Positions 22,723 through 23,252 of a stretch of DNA of 23,252 bases are shown piece after piece. Each line of letters starts with the position of its first letter. Position 1 is the stretch's first letter. The translations under genes and the position numbers were made by a program. Where the stretch lies: NCBI GenBank assembly GCA_023441125.1, contig JAEZQV010000289.1:1-23252 (forward strand), written 5' to 3'. The notes beneath the pieces were generated by a model, which did no database searches, had not been told where the DNA came from, and saw only the letters and a program-made list of their open reading frames with translations. Source of the DNA: Bacillota bacterium (GTDB lineage Bacteria > Bacillota_C > Negativicutes > Sporomusales > Sporomusaceae).

Positions 22723-23252
22723 ATGAAAGCGCTGGAAGGAATTCGGGTATTGGATTTAAGCCGGGTTTTGGCCGGACCGTATTGCACAATGATGTTAGCC
22801 GACTTTGGGGCCGATATTATAAAAATAGAACCACCCGGAGTGGGGGATGATTCGCGGGCTTTTGGTCCCTTTGTCGGTAAGGAAAGCGCTTATTTCATGA
22901 GTCTTAACCGCAATAAACGCTCAATGGCTTTGAATTTTAAACGCCGGGAAGAATGCGAGCTATTCAAGGAGCTGGTGCGGCATGCCGATGTGGTTGTGGA
23001 AAACTACCGCCCCGGTACGATGGAAAAATTCGGCCTGGGCTATGAAGTGCTAAAAGAGATCAATCCCAAGCTGATTTATGCCGCTTGCTCCGGTTTTGGC
23101 CATACCGGACCGTACCGTGACAAACCGGCGTATGATATTATCGTCCAAGCCATGGGGGGAATTATGAGCATTACCGGCGCCGAGAACGGGGAACCTACCC
23201 GGATCGGCGCATCGGTCGGCGACATTATCGCCGGCATGTTTACCGCCTACGG
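22723..23252 (+). CDS. Family III (CaiB/BaiF) CoA-transferase, N-terminal part
   Basis: The first 176 codons of a class III CoA-transferase are present; the gene runs off the window. LEGIRVLDLSRVLAGPYCTM at about 4-23, ADFGADIIKIEPP, SLNRNKRSMALNFK, VVENYRPGTMEKFGLGYE and YDIIVQAMGG are family signatures. The catalytic aspartate of formyl-CoA transferase (Asp169) corresponds to Asp167 in GASVGDIIAGM. These enzymes move CoA between carboxylic acids. The substrate cannot be read from this fragment, and it has its own transcription unit after a strong terminator. The start has AAGGGAG upstream. Confidence 0.92.
   Translation, partial: MKALEGIRVLDLSRVLAGPYCTMMLADFGADIIKIEPPGVGDDSRAFGPFVGKESAYFMSLNRNKRSMALNFKRREECELFKELVRHADVVVENYRPGTMEKFGLGYEVLKEINPKLIYAACSGFGHTGPYRDKPAYDIIVQAMGGIMSITGAENGEPTRIGASVGDIIAGMFTAY

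Noticed and set aside
1..23252. CRISPR array, tRNA or rRNA genes, or an intact transposase
   Set aside because: No regularly spaced repeat array, no tRNA- or rRNA-like segment and no transposase-like protein was seen on either strand.

Overview
The window carries a complete B12-dependent 1,2-propanediol utilisation (Pdu) bacterial microcompartment operon with its own regulators. The strong Shine-Dalgarno sites, the YesN-type response regulator, the HutP-like protein and the PocR-type sensors all point to an anaerobic Firmicute. The moderately high GC and overall protein character suggest the Negativicutes (Sporomusaceae-like). That placement is inference; no rRNA or other marker is present.

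Layout. (1) 1-239, minus strand: 5' end of an iron-containing alcohol dehydrogenase, diverging from everything else. (2) 530-1877: a cobalamin riboswitch with a terminator hairpin, then a cobT-type lower-ligand phosphoribosyltransferase. (3) 1987-4880: a two-component system made of a PocR-domain LytS-type histidine kinase and a REC/AraC response regulator, closed by a strong terminator. (4) 5160-20204: nineteen co-directional, tightly packed genes in the order pduU-V-A-B-C-D-E-G-H-K-J-L-(flavoprotein)-N-O-P-S-T-F. (5) 20397-21932: a soluble chemoreceptor with the same PocR sensor domain, plus a CheW adaptor. (6) 22062-22514: a HutP-family RNA-binding regulator with its own promoter and a leader of UAG/GAG repeats. 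(7) 22723 to the window end: the start of a family III (CaiB/BaiF) CoA-transferase.

How it works together. PduF lets propanediol in. PduCDE dehydrates it to propionaldehyde inside a shell built from PduA, J, B, K, U, T and N. PduGH reactivates the dehydratase. PduO and PduS regenerate adenosylcobalamin. PduP oxidises the aldehyde to propionyl-CoA and PduL converts this to propionyl-phosphate. No propionate kinase (pduW) lies in the window; the divergent iron alcohol dehydrogenase could supply the 1-propanol (pduQ) branch. The kinase/regulator pair probably switches on the operon in response to propanediol, and the PocR chemoreceptor may sense the same ligand.

Most interesting points: the PocR sensor duplicated between gene control and chemotaxis; a structured non-coding insert between pduG and pduH; a PduH with a C-terminal helix resembling an encapsulation peptide; a ribosome-binding site and in-frame ATG at the domain junction of pduO; a repeat-rich leader in front of the HutP-like gene; and a riboswitch-controlled cobT beside a base-on diol dehydratase.
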